64,000 nt of DNA from Panicum virgatum (Eukaryota > Streptophyta > Magnoliopsida > Poales > Poaceae): NCBI RefSeq assembly GCF_016808335.1, contig NC_053141.1, positions 30,061,249 to 30,125,248 of the forward strand. The letters run 5' to 3'. Positions 55,435 to 64,000 of the stretch are shown here, piece by piece (positions within the stretch are counted from its first letter, which is position 1; every line of letters begins with the position of its first letter). The notes under the pieces were generated by a model. It saw nothing but the letters and a program-made list of their open reading frames with translations, was not told where the DNA came from and searched no databases. Made by a program: the position numbers and the translations under genes.

Positions 55435-55899
55435 GAAGAACAATAAACAAAACTATGTACTCGACCCATCTATTATTAATAAAGTTCAAAGTTTTTAGTT
55501 ACTTGTAGTTTTTTTTCCTGTCCCCAACTTGTTCAGCACACTCGGGCGATGTGTGTCAGTCAGCCCGACTCGCCTACCACACTCGGGGGCTGGGCTCGGC
55601 CAGCCCGACCCACCCAAGTCTACTCAGCGTAGACACCCCCTAACGTCACCAGCTGTTGCGAGCACAACCCTGTTAATCCTGGAACCTCCCTGCGTCACCT
55701 CTTACTATCCGTGCGCTTGATGACCAGCTCTCAACCCGACAAGTAAAGGCACATCGCGGGGTCGTCTTTCCTAACTACTCGGCCAACTCTGCAACTTCTC
55801 AGATTATGGAACAAAAATCATAAAAGCATACAAACTCATTTACATACAAAATAAATGTTGTTTTTGGCCATCCGCTGACCATTTTCCTAGCTTCTACAG
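55435..55899 (+). other. G: spacer between pol and antisense gene
   Basis: No gene. It includes a CACTCGGGGGCTGGGCTCGGCCAGCC stretch (around 55560-55610) that resembles one unit of the downstream minisatellite. Confidence 0.55.
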
Positions 55900-58766
55900 T
55901 TACAGGTTGAGGTCGGCCGCCATGCGCTCCGCGATCGGCCTGGCGCTGGTGAGGTAGTTGGACTAGGTAAGGTCCGTGGTGTCTGGCGCAACCCCATCAC
56001 CCATTAGCTCCAAGTCGGCCTCCGGGAAGTGGGACTTCATGGGTCCCAGGGTGTACTGGGCCGCGTCATCAGCAACCTTCTGGACAAAGCCTTCCAGCCG
56101 CCCACGCGCCGCCTCCAGCCGCGCCTCCAGGTCCTCCGCCGTGGCCGCGCCATCCGGCTCAATGGTGGCGAGGATGGCGTCCACCTTGCCGGTGAACCAT
56201 CCCAGGGCCGCGAGCGCCGCGGCCAGCTGAGCCTCCGCGCTTGTCAACAAAATCACAATTCAACTCCATCCGAGCTCTGCCAAAAAGAAAAGCAGGGTGC
56301 TTTTTGAACCATAACTTCGCGTGCCTGGAGCTCTAGGCAGAGCTTGCCCTCGGTGGCACCCTCCCTCGCCTCCTCGGCTTCCCGACCTTCTTGCAGATCG
56401 TCATTGGCCTTCGTACAGGCCGCCAGGTCGTGCTTCAGGGCACGAACCTCCTTCTCCAGCCCTAAGAGTGTACCCATTAGCCCGAATGCAAAGGAGTCGG
56501 CATAGAACATGGCACGTTCCTTACCGTGTTTCTCGTTCACGAACTCCTTCTCGGTCTCCTCCCGGTGCTTCTCGAGCAGGCGGTTCTGCGCCTCCAGCTC
56601 GGCCAGCTGGGACTTCAGCTGCTCGAGGTGGCCGTCCGTGGCTGGCATCCCCCACAGCCTCTCGGCAGCTCGCTGGCTCAGGCCAGCCAGGGACTGACAA
56701 AACAAAAAGGAGCGATTAGCAACAAAGCCAAGTTCACACAAAAAACTATATGGCCAGAGGGCGGCATCGTATCTCGGCCGACTCCGTCGCGCAGAGTGTG
56801 GCGGCAAGGAGTTCCTCTGCCAGTCCGGCTAACTCGTCCCGCCCGGCCTCCTACTGCTCCGCGCGGCCGGCCCCAGGTAGCACGGGGTCCAGGCAAACGG
56901 GAAACAGCTCCCGGCCCGGGCTCTCCCGTGGCGGACTCGGCGGCGACATGGGCGACGTCTGCATCTCACCCGCCAGCGCAGCCTTCTCGGTTGCGGACCG
57001 TCTGACCTCTTCGGCCACTTCTTCGCCCTCCCGCGCCGCCTCCAAGTGGGAGTGGGCTAGTGGTGGGCTCCCCACCGATGGAGGAGATGCAGCCACCTCG
57101 ACCCGACAGGTCTCATCAGCGGACTCCTCCGCCTTCCTCTTCCTATGAAGTTAACAATTCCGCAGCATCAAGGAACAATTCAAGATTCATAACAAATGAA
57201 GCGGACTGCAATCAGGATTCGCTTACCCCCCATTGTGGTGCACATTGAAGGTCAGCTTCAACAGCCCGGCAGGAGGCTGCGACCGGGCCACGAGCAGGGG
57301 AGACCTGATGGTCCGTATGCGCGTCAGCCCCAATGCTGCCTCCCCCTCCACGCGGGCGGCACCGGCGCCAGCGCCCTCGTCGGACAACTCAGGGGCATCC
57401 TCCGCCCCCGGCTCTTCACTCCCCGACCTCGAGGAGGCGGCAAGGGTCCCCTTGGGTAGGGCTCCCCTCATGCCGGCCTTGGAGGCCGAGACCTTCCGAA
57501 CGGCATGCCCCCTCCTCCGTCGTCCCGGCATGGACGGGTTGGGGGGACAGTGGCCCCTACGATTTCAACGTCCGACTCGCTCCCAACAGATGAGTCGGAC
57601 GACACCTCTAGATCCGCCGCCTCTAGCTCCTTCAGATTGGCCGGGGTGGCGACGTTCTTCCCCGCATCCCCCTCTGGTAGGTGAGTGGGAGATCAGTACT
57701 CCAAGACTTTTGCCTGCAAAGGAGAAGACATTCCGAGTTGATTACAACCCAACGGGTGTACTATGCATGGAAAGCATGGCAAAAACAACTCTGGAGCAGA
57801 ACAGAATAACTCGAAATAGATACAGAAAAACTCGGAAAAGCGGAGAAAACTTACGGCTCTGGTCGGCTGCTTCAAGCAGTGTGCCTTCGGGCACCATTTG
57901 TCTCGGATCGCCCCTTGCATCATACGGGCAACACGGTTCGAAGCTTCTTCCCGGGGGACCTTTCGGTACTGCCCCCGGGTTGGGTCCTTGCGACCCTAGT
58001 ACTCAAAGCCAGGGTGCACCCTGTCATGAATCGGCAGCACCAGCCGCTTACTAAAGGACAGGGCCACCACGGTGCCTGTCAGCCCCTGGGCCGATAGGCC
58101 GGCGATCTCGTCGAGGAGGACCATCTCCTCCTCGGTCGTCAGCTCCTCCCAACATGCGCGGTACTCCGGTACGCGACCGGTGCGAGTAGGCAGACAAGGA
58201 GCCGGGTTCGACACCACAAACCACTCCTTGTTCCACCCCTTGTTGCTATTGCGGAGCTCCAGGGCCGGATACGAGCGACCCTAGCGCAGGGAGAAGGCGG
58301 CACCGCCCACTACGTTGCGGCGGGCGTTGGATGGGTACCCCTTCAGGTGGTACAACGCCCGCCACAGATTGAAGTGTGGGTCGACACCCAGTTACGCCTC
58401 GAATTATTGAATGAAGATCGCGATCTGCGCGATGGAGTTTGGTTTGAGGTGGGTTACCTCAAGCCCATAGAAGAAAAGAAGCCCGCGGAAGAAGGCCCCA
58501 GCAGGCAAGGCGAAGCCCTTCTCGTAGAAGGACCGGAAGACCACCATCTCCGTGCGGTCCTCTGTCGGGAAGTCCTCCTCATAACAGCACTTCCACCCCG
58601 AGATCCCCTTCTCGGGGAGGAGGCCGCGCTCCACTAGATCTTGGATGTCCTCCTCCCACGGGGTGCTCGGCGCCCACGCCTCCAATGGCGGCAGCACGTT
58701 GCCAGCACTTCTCGACACGGAGGAGGAAGACTTCGGCGAAGCACAAGCCATTCTGAGTGGTCGCAT
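55900..58766 (-). pseudogene. G: antisense gene of a Tat element (putative gypsy-type transposon domain, PF04195-like), degraded
   Basis: Read on the minus strand from ATG 58766 or 58751 ([11 protein letters not shown]). Exon 1 has [39 protein letters not shown] sequence, several stops, and EWFVVSNPAP. An intron 57854-57714 (GCC/GTAAGT..TTTGCAG/GC) leads to an acidic Ser-rich exon with one TGA. A second intron is likely at 57226-57143 (GTAAGC..CATAG). Next comes a coiled-coil region at 56640-56360 (HLEQLKSQLAELEAQNRLLEKH) and a last part, LAALGWFTGKVDAILATIEPD to MAADLNL, ending in TAA at 55902-55900. I recognise this as the antisense protein of grass Tat elements; its function is unknown to me. 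A TATA-like TTTATAAGG lies on the minus strand about 110 bp upstream of the ATG (58876-58885). Confidence 0.68.
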
Positions 58767-58885
58767 GTGGATCAGATCTACAGGAGAATGGGGAATACGA
58801 CATATGGCAAGGAGGCGAGAAGGCGAGTGCAGGAAGACAAGGGAACAGGTAGCCCTCCACGGGCCGGGCCCTTCCCCTTATAAAG

Positions 58886-59053
58886 AGGATCAGACGCGTG
58901 TGCAATGGTAACCCCAAAGATTACGCAAAATTCGAATCGACTTTTCAGAAACTGCCCGAGTCGTACTCGGCAAGGAGCGGGCCCCCAATGGTAATTGTCG
59001 AAGCGTTGCGGTCAGGATCAACGGTAAAAATATGAATTACTAGCATGACTATA
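58886..59053 (+). other. G: 3' untranslated region upstream of the minisatellite
   Basis: No gene. It contains a GAGCGGGCCCCC stretch (58977-58988) but no clear polypurine tract or LTR start. Confidence 0.5.
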
Positions 59054-59378
59054 CTACTCAGCGTGTCTCCGTGACTCCACCAACGATTCTGCTCGGGGGC
59101 TGGGCGCTGCAACTACTCAGCGTGTCTCCGCGACTCCGCCAGCGACCCTGCTCAGGGGCTGGGCACTGCAACTACTCAGCATATCTCTATGACTCTACCA
59201 GCGACCCTGCTCAAGGGCTGGGCACCGCAACTACTCGGCGTGTCTCCGCAACTCCGCCAGCGACCCTGTTCGGGCGCTGGGCGCCGCAACTACTCGGCTT
59301 ATCTCCGCGACTCCGCCAGCGACCCTGCGCGGGGGCTGGGCGCTGCAACTACTCGGTGTATCTCTGCGACTCAGCCAG
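59054..59378 (+). repeat. G: 59-bp minisatellite, units 1 to 6 (left part)
   Basis: CTACTC starts at 59054, 59113, 59172, 59231, 59290 and 59349, an exact 59-bp period. The unit is of the form CTACTCRGCGTGTCTCCGCG followed by a CCAGCGACCCTG..GGGCTGGGCGC section. Copies differ by substitutions only. Unit 6 is split by element H. Tandem repeats in the 3' untranslated region are a known habit of the Tat lineage. Confidence 0.95.
59374..59378. repeat. Target-site duplication of element H (left), GCCAG
   Basis: GCCAG precedes TGTAACACCC (59379) and recurs at 63109-63113. Confidence 0.96.
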
Positions 59379-62300
59379 TGTAACACCCTAATCTAAATTT
59401 CAGCATTTAATAATAAATTTAATTGGCTTTATTTAATTTTCTAAGGTTTATTATGATTAGTCTTGCATTTAATCTAATTTTTGTTCCACAAGTAATTAAA
59501 ATTTATTTTAGGTTTAAACATGTTTGTGCATTCATGCTGGTGCATGGTTTTACTTGTTTGAGTGTTGTATGGTTTGAATTCAAAATTGATTTGAATTCAA
59601 ATTAGTTTGAGTGAGTTTGAAAAAGAAAGGAAAGGAAAACCAGAGAAAAGGGAAAACCAAAATCAGCCCAAACTGGCCCAGCCCAAGCCCCCGCACGGCC
59701 CAGGACGTCTCCCCCTCCTTTCCCTCCTGCACGGCCCTGCGCGGCCTAGCTCCTTCCCCTCTCCCCACCCGTCAGCCGTACGCCCCGCACGGCCCAACAC
59801 CCGCTCACGTGGCGCAGCAAACGCCTGCTCCCCCTCCGCGCGCTCAGCGCCACGAGCGCGTCGCCCGCGCCCCCTGACAGCCCCGGCCCACCCGTCAGGC
59901 CGTCGCCTCCCCCACGCAGCGCGTTCCCTCTCTGCTCACCCGGGCCCGCGTGTCGGATCCATCCCTCTCCTTCCTCCCGAGTTCCCCGCGCCGAGCACCT
60001 TTCACTCCGCCTCGCCCAACCCCGCTGCCCCGTGGACCTCCCGACCCCGCAGGCCCACTGGACAGCCTCGCCATCACCTTCTAGAAGCCGCTCCGAGTCC
60101 GGATCACGCAACGCCAGTACGCAATCCGCTTCGTCCGTGCGTGCATCGCCGCCGCAATCCCCGCGATTGCCTTCCATAACACGCACGCCGAGATCACAGT
60201 ACGACCTTCTTTAAACACAGCCTCGCACCCCTTGCGCCTCACCTTTCCTCGCATCACCGTCCAGAACCCTAGCGCACCCACCCCACTTTGCTCCGCCCAG
60301 CGCCGCTCCTCTACGCCGCCGTGGCCACGCCACTCCGCCGCGCCCTAGACCCTGTGAACCACCGCAGTAGCACCACCATGAGCCCAGGAAGCCTCCCGAG
60401 CCGGCCTTCCTCGAGATCAGCCCGTGCAACGCCCGGAATCGCACCCGAGACCCGACGCCGGTGAGTTGCTCCGCCGCTGCGATTCCTCACTGCCGTTGAT
60501 GCTCTAGCCTCCCTGACCCTCGTCACACCATCACAGGTCCTCCCTGAGTCGATCCGTGGGACCCAGAAGCACGGAGACGCCTTGCAGCTGCCTCATCCCT
60601 GAGGTCCGTCGAGCGCCGCCGCCGGTCAACGACGCCAACCCCTCTGCACGACCCCACCGCTTGATTCCCGTACCAGGTGAGCACCACCGTGGCACCCACT
60701 ACCTCTTACACCGGTTGGTCTAGCCCGTAGCCCTTGCCCGGGGCTGGAAAACCGGATTGCCGGTGCTCCGCCGCCGCCAGCCACGGCGAGCTCGCTGCAG
60801 CACAGCCTGGCCCCCGCACGCGTCTCGCCCTGGCTTGTTTTAGCCTTGCGCTAGCTCCTTGGATGCTCTGCACTCGTTTCCCCGCACTGGCTTCGCCCGA
60901 ACGCACGCGCGCCATCGAGCACCACCGCGCAGACCCGCCGCCATGGCTGCGCTTGCACTTGCAGGCCTCCCCATGCCCAGATAATGCCCTAGATCGATCA
61001 CGCATGCCACGTAGTGCATCCCTGACCCAAATCTCGCCCGAATCGACCCCGCGAGAATGATGAACTCCGGTGAGTTCCCAGCGCAGCGCCGCCGCGGGAC
61101 CTCTGTCCCGGCGAGCCCTGCCGCTGCCGTCGATCGGATCGGCCCTGAGCCGCTCGATCTAAAACGGACGATCCAGTTTAGACCGTGCTCCATTTAGATC
61201 TGAGCCGCCAGTTTTGAATCCAACGGATCAGATCTGCGCGTACCCCTTCGGCCTGGCGCTTTTGCTAAAGAGTCCCTGAACTCTTTTGAAATCAACCCGC
61301 AGTCCAAGTCTGTTCAAAAGTATTTACAGCTAAGTCCTGTTTTAAGCGTTTTAGCCCCTGATCTTTCTAGAATTAGAACCCACAGTACAAGCCCTGCAGT
61401 TTTGCAAGTTAGACCCTAGATCTACCCATTAATTACGTTTAGGTCCCTAGTTTTTGCAGAAAACCCCAGGAAAGCCTGTTTTTCTTACAGTTTAGCCTCT
61501 AAATCTTGTTTTAGGCCTAGTTTTCGCGTTCTAGCTCCGTTTTAAGCATTCTTTATGTCCACGCGATCGTTGTAACGCGTAGAATAGTTATAGCTTAGTT
61601 TTGTTTGCTATTTTCATGTATTGTATGTTTATATTGTTGCCTTGTTTCTGGCCATGTGTTCGTGAGTAGACGTTGAGCTACCGGAGGAGCCCCAGTACCA
61701 GTACCCAGAGCAGCCACCGTCTTCTGAGTAGTTTGAGCAGCAGGAGCAGTTTGAGGAAGGCAAGTATAACATGAACAACACCTATCACTTTAAATACATT
61801 TTCATACTGCATTTTAATATTGTATGCCTATAAGGACTCTCCTAGCCACATTATATCCTTTATATATCCCTTGGGTTGCATTTTGGTTAGTTGTGCTAGG
61901 TTGCTGCGCTCTCACACATAATGGTACTTTTTAATTAATTTGATTAATGGTATATGCAACTTAATTCTGAGAGTGGCCCTCTGTGCGGTGTACATGAGTG
62001 GCTCACGTCTCGTTAAAATTTGTTTTGTTAGAAACATGGTTTAGGGGGCCAGCACGGTGCTTACTGCTGGGTTGGCCACTCTCCATAAGGACCGGTTCAT
62101 AGAGCGACAACCTAGGACAACAGCACTACCACAAAACTGGAATGGGATGGTCTTGGCTTACTAATTAGGTCATTTTGGTTCGGGAGTAACTTACCGATGG
62201 GGCAAGAGGGGGGTCGAGCTTCAATGGTCCCTGCGCTATGAGGCTTGGTCTGTGTTATCTTGTACCCCCTCGAGGTGGGCCCCATCGTTGCATTGCCTGA

Positions 62301-63108
62301 ATCCTTAGCAGTTACCCCTTACCAACGTGGTCCTTTGTAACGGCCTCGTAGCGAGTTTGCTAGTCATCTCACCTAAGGAAGTGTGATGAACAACTAGCGT
62401 AGCTCACGACTTGTGGGTAAAGATGTGCAACCTCTGCAAGAGTGTAAAACTGGTATACTAGCCGTGCTCACAGTTATGAGCGGCCCAGATCCCCGTTTTG
62501 ATTAGTGGGGTTATCTTCCTTTGATTAGGGGGTTTCCCCGGGTGGTTGGTTTGATTTGGTTCTCAGTAGTTCATAATTAATTCTGATTAATTACTATGTA
62601 ACTGGGTTATGGTAATTCATCCACTTGTAGTAATTAGCTTTAATAAAATTTTGCCAAGATTAAAAGCTAATGCAGTTGAGTCAGCCAACCTTAGAGCCTC
62701 ATAGTTTGTGTTATACTTGTTGAGTACAAGTTGTGTACTCACTCTTGCCTACTCTACTCTTTTTCCTCTTGTTCTTTTTGGGATACTCTACTGCTGCTCA
62801 GTTCCTGCCGACGCGAGGGAGTTCACTCGGAGCTACCAGGAGTACGAGGACTTCTAGGCGTTCGTCTCCCAGTCGACGTCCCTGTGGCACCCTGCTTCCG
62901 AGAGTTCTTCGTATATGTATTTTACGCTTCCGCTGTATCAGACATTTTGTCATTAATGTAATAAATAACATTCGTATTCGCTTTATTATATCTTTTTACG
63001 TGATATGTGCTGTGATATATTGTTCATTCTGCTGTATATACATGTGACTTGATCCTGGCACGTATATGATTTGCTCGGTTTATGTCCTTTTATAAACCTG
63101 GTGTTACA
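59379..63108 (+). mobile_element. H: solo chromovirus LTR, 3730 bp
   Basis: It starts TGTAACACCCTAATCTAAATTTC and ends ATAAACCTGGTGTTACA, flanked by GCCAG on both sides. No internal region is present, so the two LTRs of a former element recombined. Blocks in order: AT-rich start, GC-rich segment with GCCCA motifs (59660-61250), AACCCTAGC (60270), mini-exon 1 with TAG (61670-61760), GC donor, intron-like block, GAGTACA hairpin, and mini-exon 2 ending GACTTCTAG near 62858. Confidence 0.96.
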
Positions 63109-63240
63109 GCCAGCGACCCTGCGCGGGGGCTGGGCGCCACAACTACTCGGCGTGTCTCCGCGACTTCGCCAGTGGCCTTGCGCTGGGGCTGGGCGCCACA
63201 ACTACTCAGCGTGTCTCCGTGACTCCGCCAGCGACCCTGT
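63109..63240 (+). repeat. G: 59-bp minisatellite, units 6 to 8 (right part) and right duplication GCCAG
   Basis: The array resumes in phase after H: CTACTC at 63143 and 63202, again 59 bp apart. The last unit ends near 63240. Confidence 0.93.
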
Positions 63241-64000
63241 GTGGCAGAACCAGTTTGAATTACACCATTCAAGTGCACATCGCACTTCAACCAGTATAAT
63301 CATTGGTCTGTCGGGTAATATCCCGATGTAACCACTGAATATCCGATCGTAACACAAGTATACATCCCGCATGAAGCCGAGTCAGAGATACAACATTTCA
63401 CAATATTTTACATCACATAGATAAGGAGTATAATTTACATTAGAGTTTTGAAGCTAGAAAGCTGAAGCTCTAGCTTTTTACAAGTATTATTCCAAAGGAA
63501 ACTAGATAAGTTTCACAGAACCAGAGTATAAGAGAGAAGTTCTGCAGCGGAAAGTAAAACATGAATATATACAATCGTCGTTGGGTAGATATCATGATAA
63601 GCCCGAACATGACATCATTCAGTTGAGTCATTGCTGGTCGGGGATGGTTCCCATTCCATGGACCAACCAGCAGGTAAAACACTAGGCCAAGTCATACTAG
63701 TGTTTGGGTCTTCCAAAGTCATTCCTGAAAATAAGGTCACAAGCAAGACTGAGTATGCAAATATTCAGCAAGACTAACTCGTCTAAGGGTATATCATAGT
63801 CCTTTAACTAGACATGCAAGCCTTATGAAGGCTCTAGGGTTTCTTTTGCTGAAAAGCAACAAAGAGTAGGTCCTTACTTTCAATTTTTAGCTTTCAGATT
63901 CTAGTTGGGTTAACCAGTCTAGATGAGCACCTATCTACACAAACATGGAAGAGGATATATTTGCATCCAACAAGATTGAGTATCATAAATGTTTCATTTC
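63241..64000 (-). mobile_element. Possible divergent chromovirus-type LTR end, minus strand
   Basis: No coding signal. 63745-63785 (GCAAGACTGAGTATGCAAATATTCAGCAAG..) lines up with the GCAAGAGTGAGTACACAACTTGTACTCAACAAG block of C's LTR. It is preceded, as there, by a CAGCAG/GTAAAA-like junction and by AT-rich sequence resembling the polyadenylation region. I infer a distant LTR of the same type, reading leftwards, whose ends I cannot place. Confidence 0.35.

Noticed and set aside
56695..56745. A third intron in the antisense gene with acceptor TTTTGTCAG at 56694
   Set aside because: The acceptor is good but I could not find a convincing donor upstream that keeps the frame; not annotated as an intron.
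58945..59391. Cys/Leu/Gly-rich ORFs in the minisatellite
   Set aside because: A 59-bp period rotates through all frames, so no constant peptide repeat is made; coding is unlikely.
59054..63240. Regularly spaced repeats as a CRISPR array
   Set aside because: The units are directly adjacent with no unique spacers, and the genome is a plant.
1..64000. Host protein-coding genes, tRNA or rRNA genes
   Set aside because: All supported ORFs belong to retrotransposons; TGGTATCAGAGCC and TGGCGCC sites are primer-binding sites next to LTRs, not tRNA genes.

Overview
This is a stretch of grass (Poaceae) nuclear heterochromatin built almost entirely from nested LTR retrotransposons. The evidence is Ty3/Gypsy polyproteins of the plant-only Athila, Tat and chromovirus (Tekay/Del-like) lineages, GC-rich LTR leaders rich in GGCCCA and AAACCCTA motifs, 5-bp target-site duplications (TSDs) and plant-style introns. 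I see no host gene, tRNA, rRNA or CRISPR array. The species cannot be named from the sequence alone. Element names below are mine.

Left part (1-11428). T1, a decayed minus-strand Tat-like gag/protease/RT start, runs off the left edge. A0, the LTR and 3' end of a minus-strand Athila-like element, ends at 3'-LTR base 4143. A1, a plus-strand Athila element (PBS 5116, polypurine tract 11043, 3' LTR from 11056), carries gag-protease and a separate ATHILA ORF but no RT, RNase H or integrase.

Centre-left (11429-35710). Four levels of nesting. C, a minus-strand chromovirus, sits in A1's 3' LTR. A, a plus-strand chromovirus, sits in C's gag (TSD GAGCC). B, a complete and apparently intact chromovirus, sits in A's pol (TSD GCCGC). 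B spans 14897-27222 with 3.57-kb LTRs, an initiator-Met PBS and a gag-pol interrupted by a 110-nt GT-AG intron. The same intron position occurs in A, C and E.

Centre-right (35711-54765). F is a non-coding Athila relative (LARD-like) with LTR 52065-53361 and its own internal sequence on both sides, a 1.5-copy tandem. D, a minus-strand chromovirus, sits in F (TSD AAAAG, 37014-49941). E, a plus-strand chromovirus, sits in D's pol at 40281. A large deletion has removed E's 3' half together with D's 5' half and left two LTR ends facing each other as an inverted repeat.

Right part (54766-64000). G is the 3' end of a Tat element: integrase C-terminus, a degraded intron-containing antisense gene, then a 59-bp minisatellite. 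H, a solo chromovirus LTR (59379-63108, TSD GCCAG), sits inside that array. The last ~750 bp resemble a divergent minus-strand LTR of the chromovirus type.

Main points of biological interest: a conserved, frame-disrupting gag intron; an LTR-internal split mini-ORF with a GC-AG intron; a hairpin at the gag-pol stop codon with a covarying base pair; exact internal copies of polypurine-tract motifs in two Athila elements; tandem double hairpins in Athila 3' regions; and widespread C-to-T nonsense mutation at CAG/CGA/CAA codons in every copy except B.
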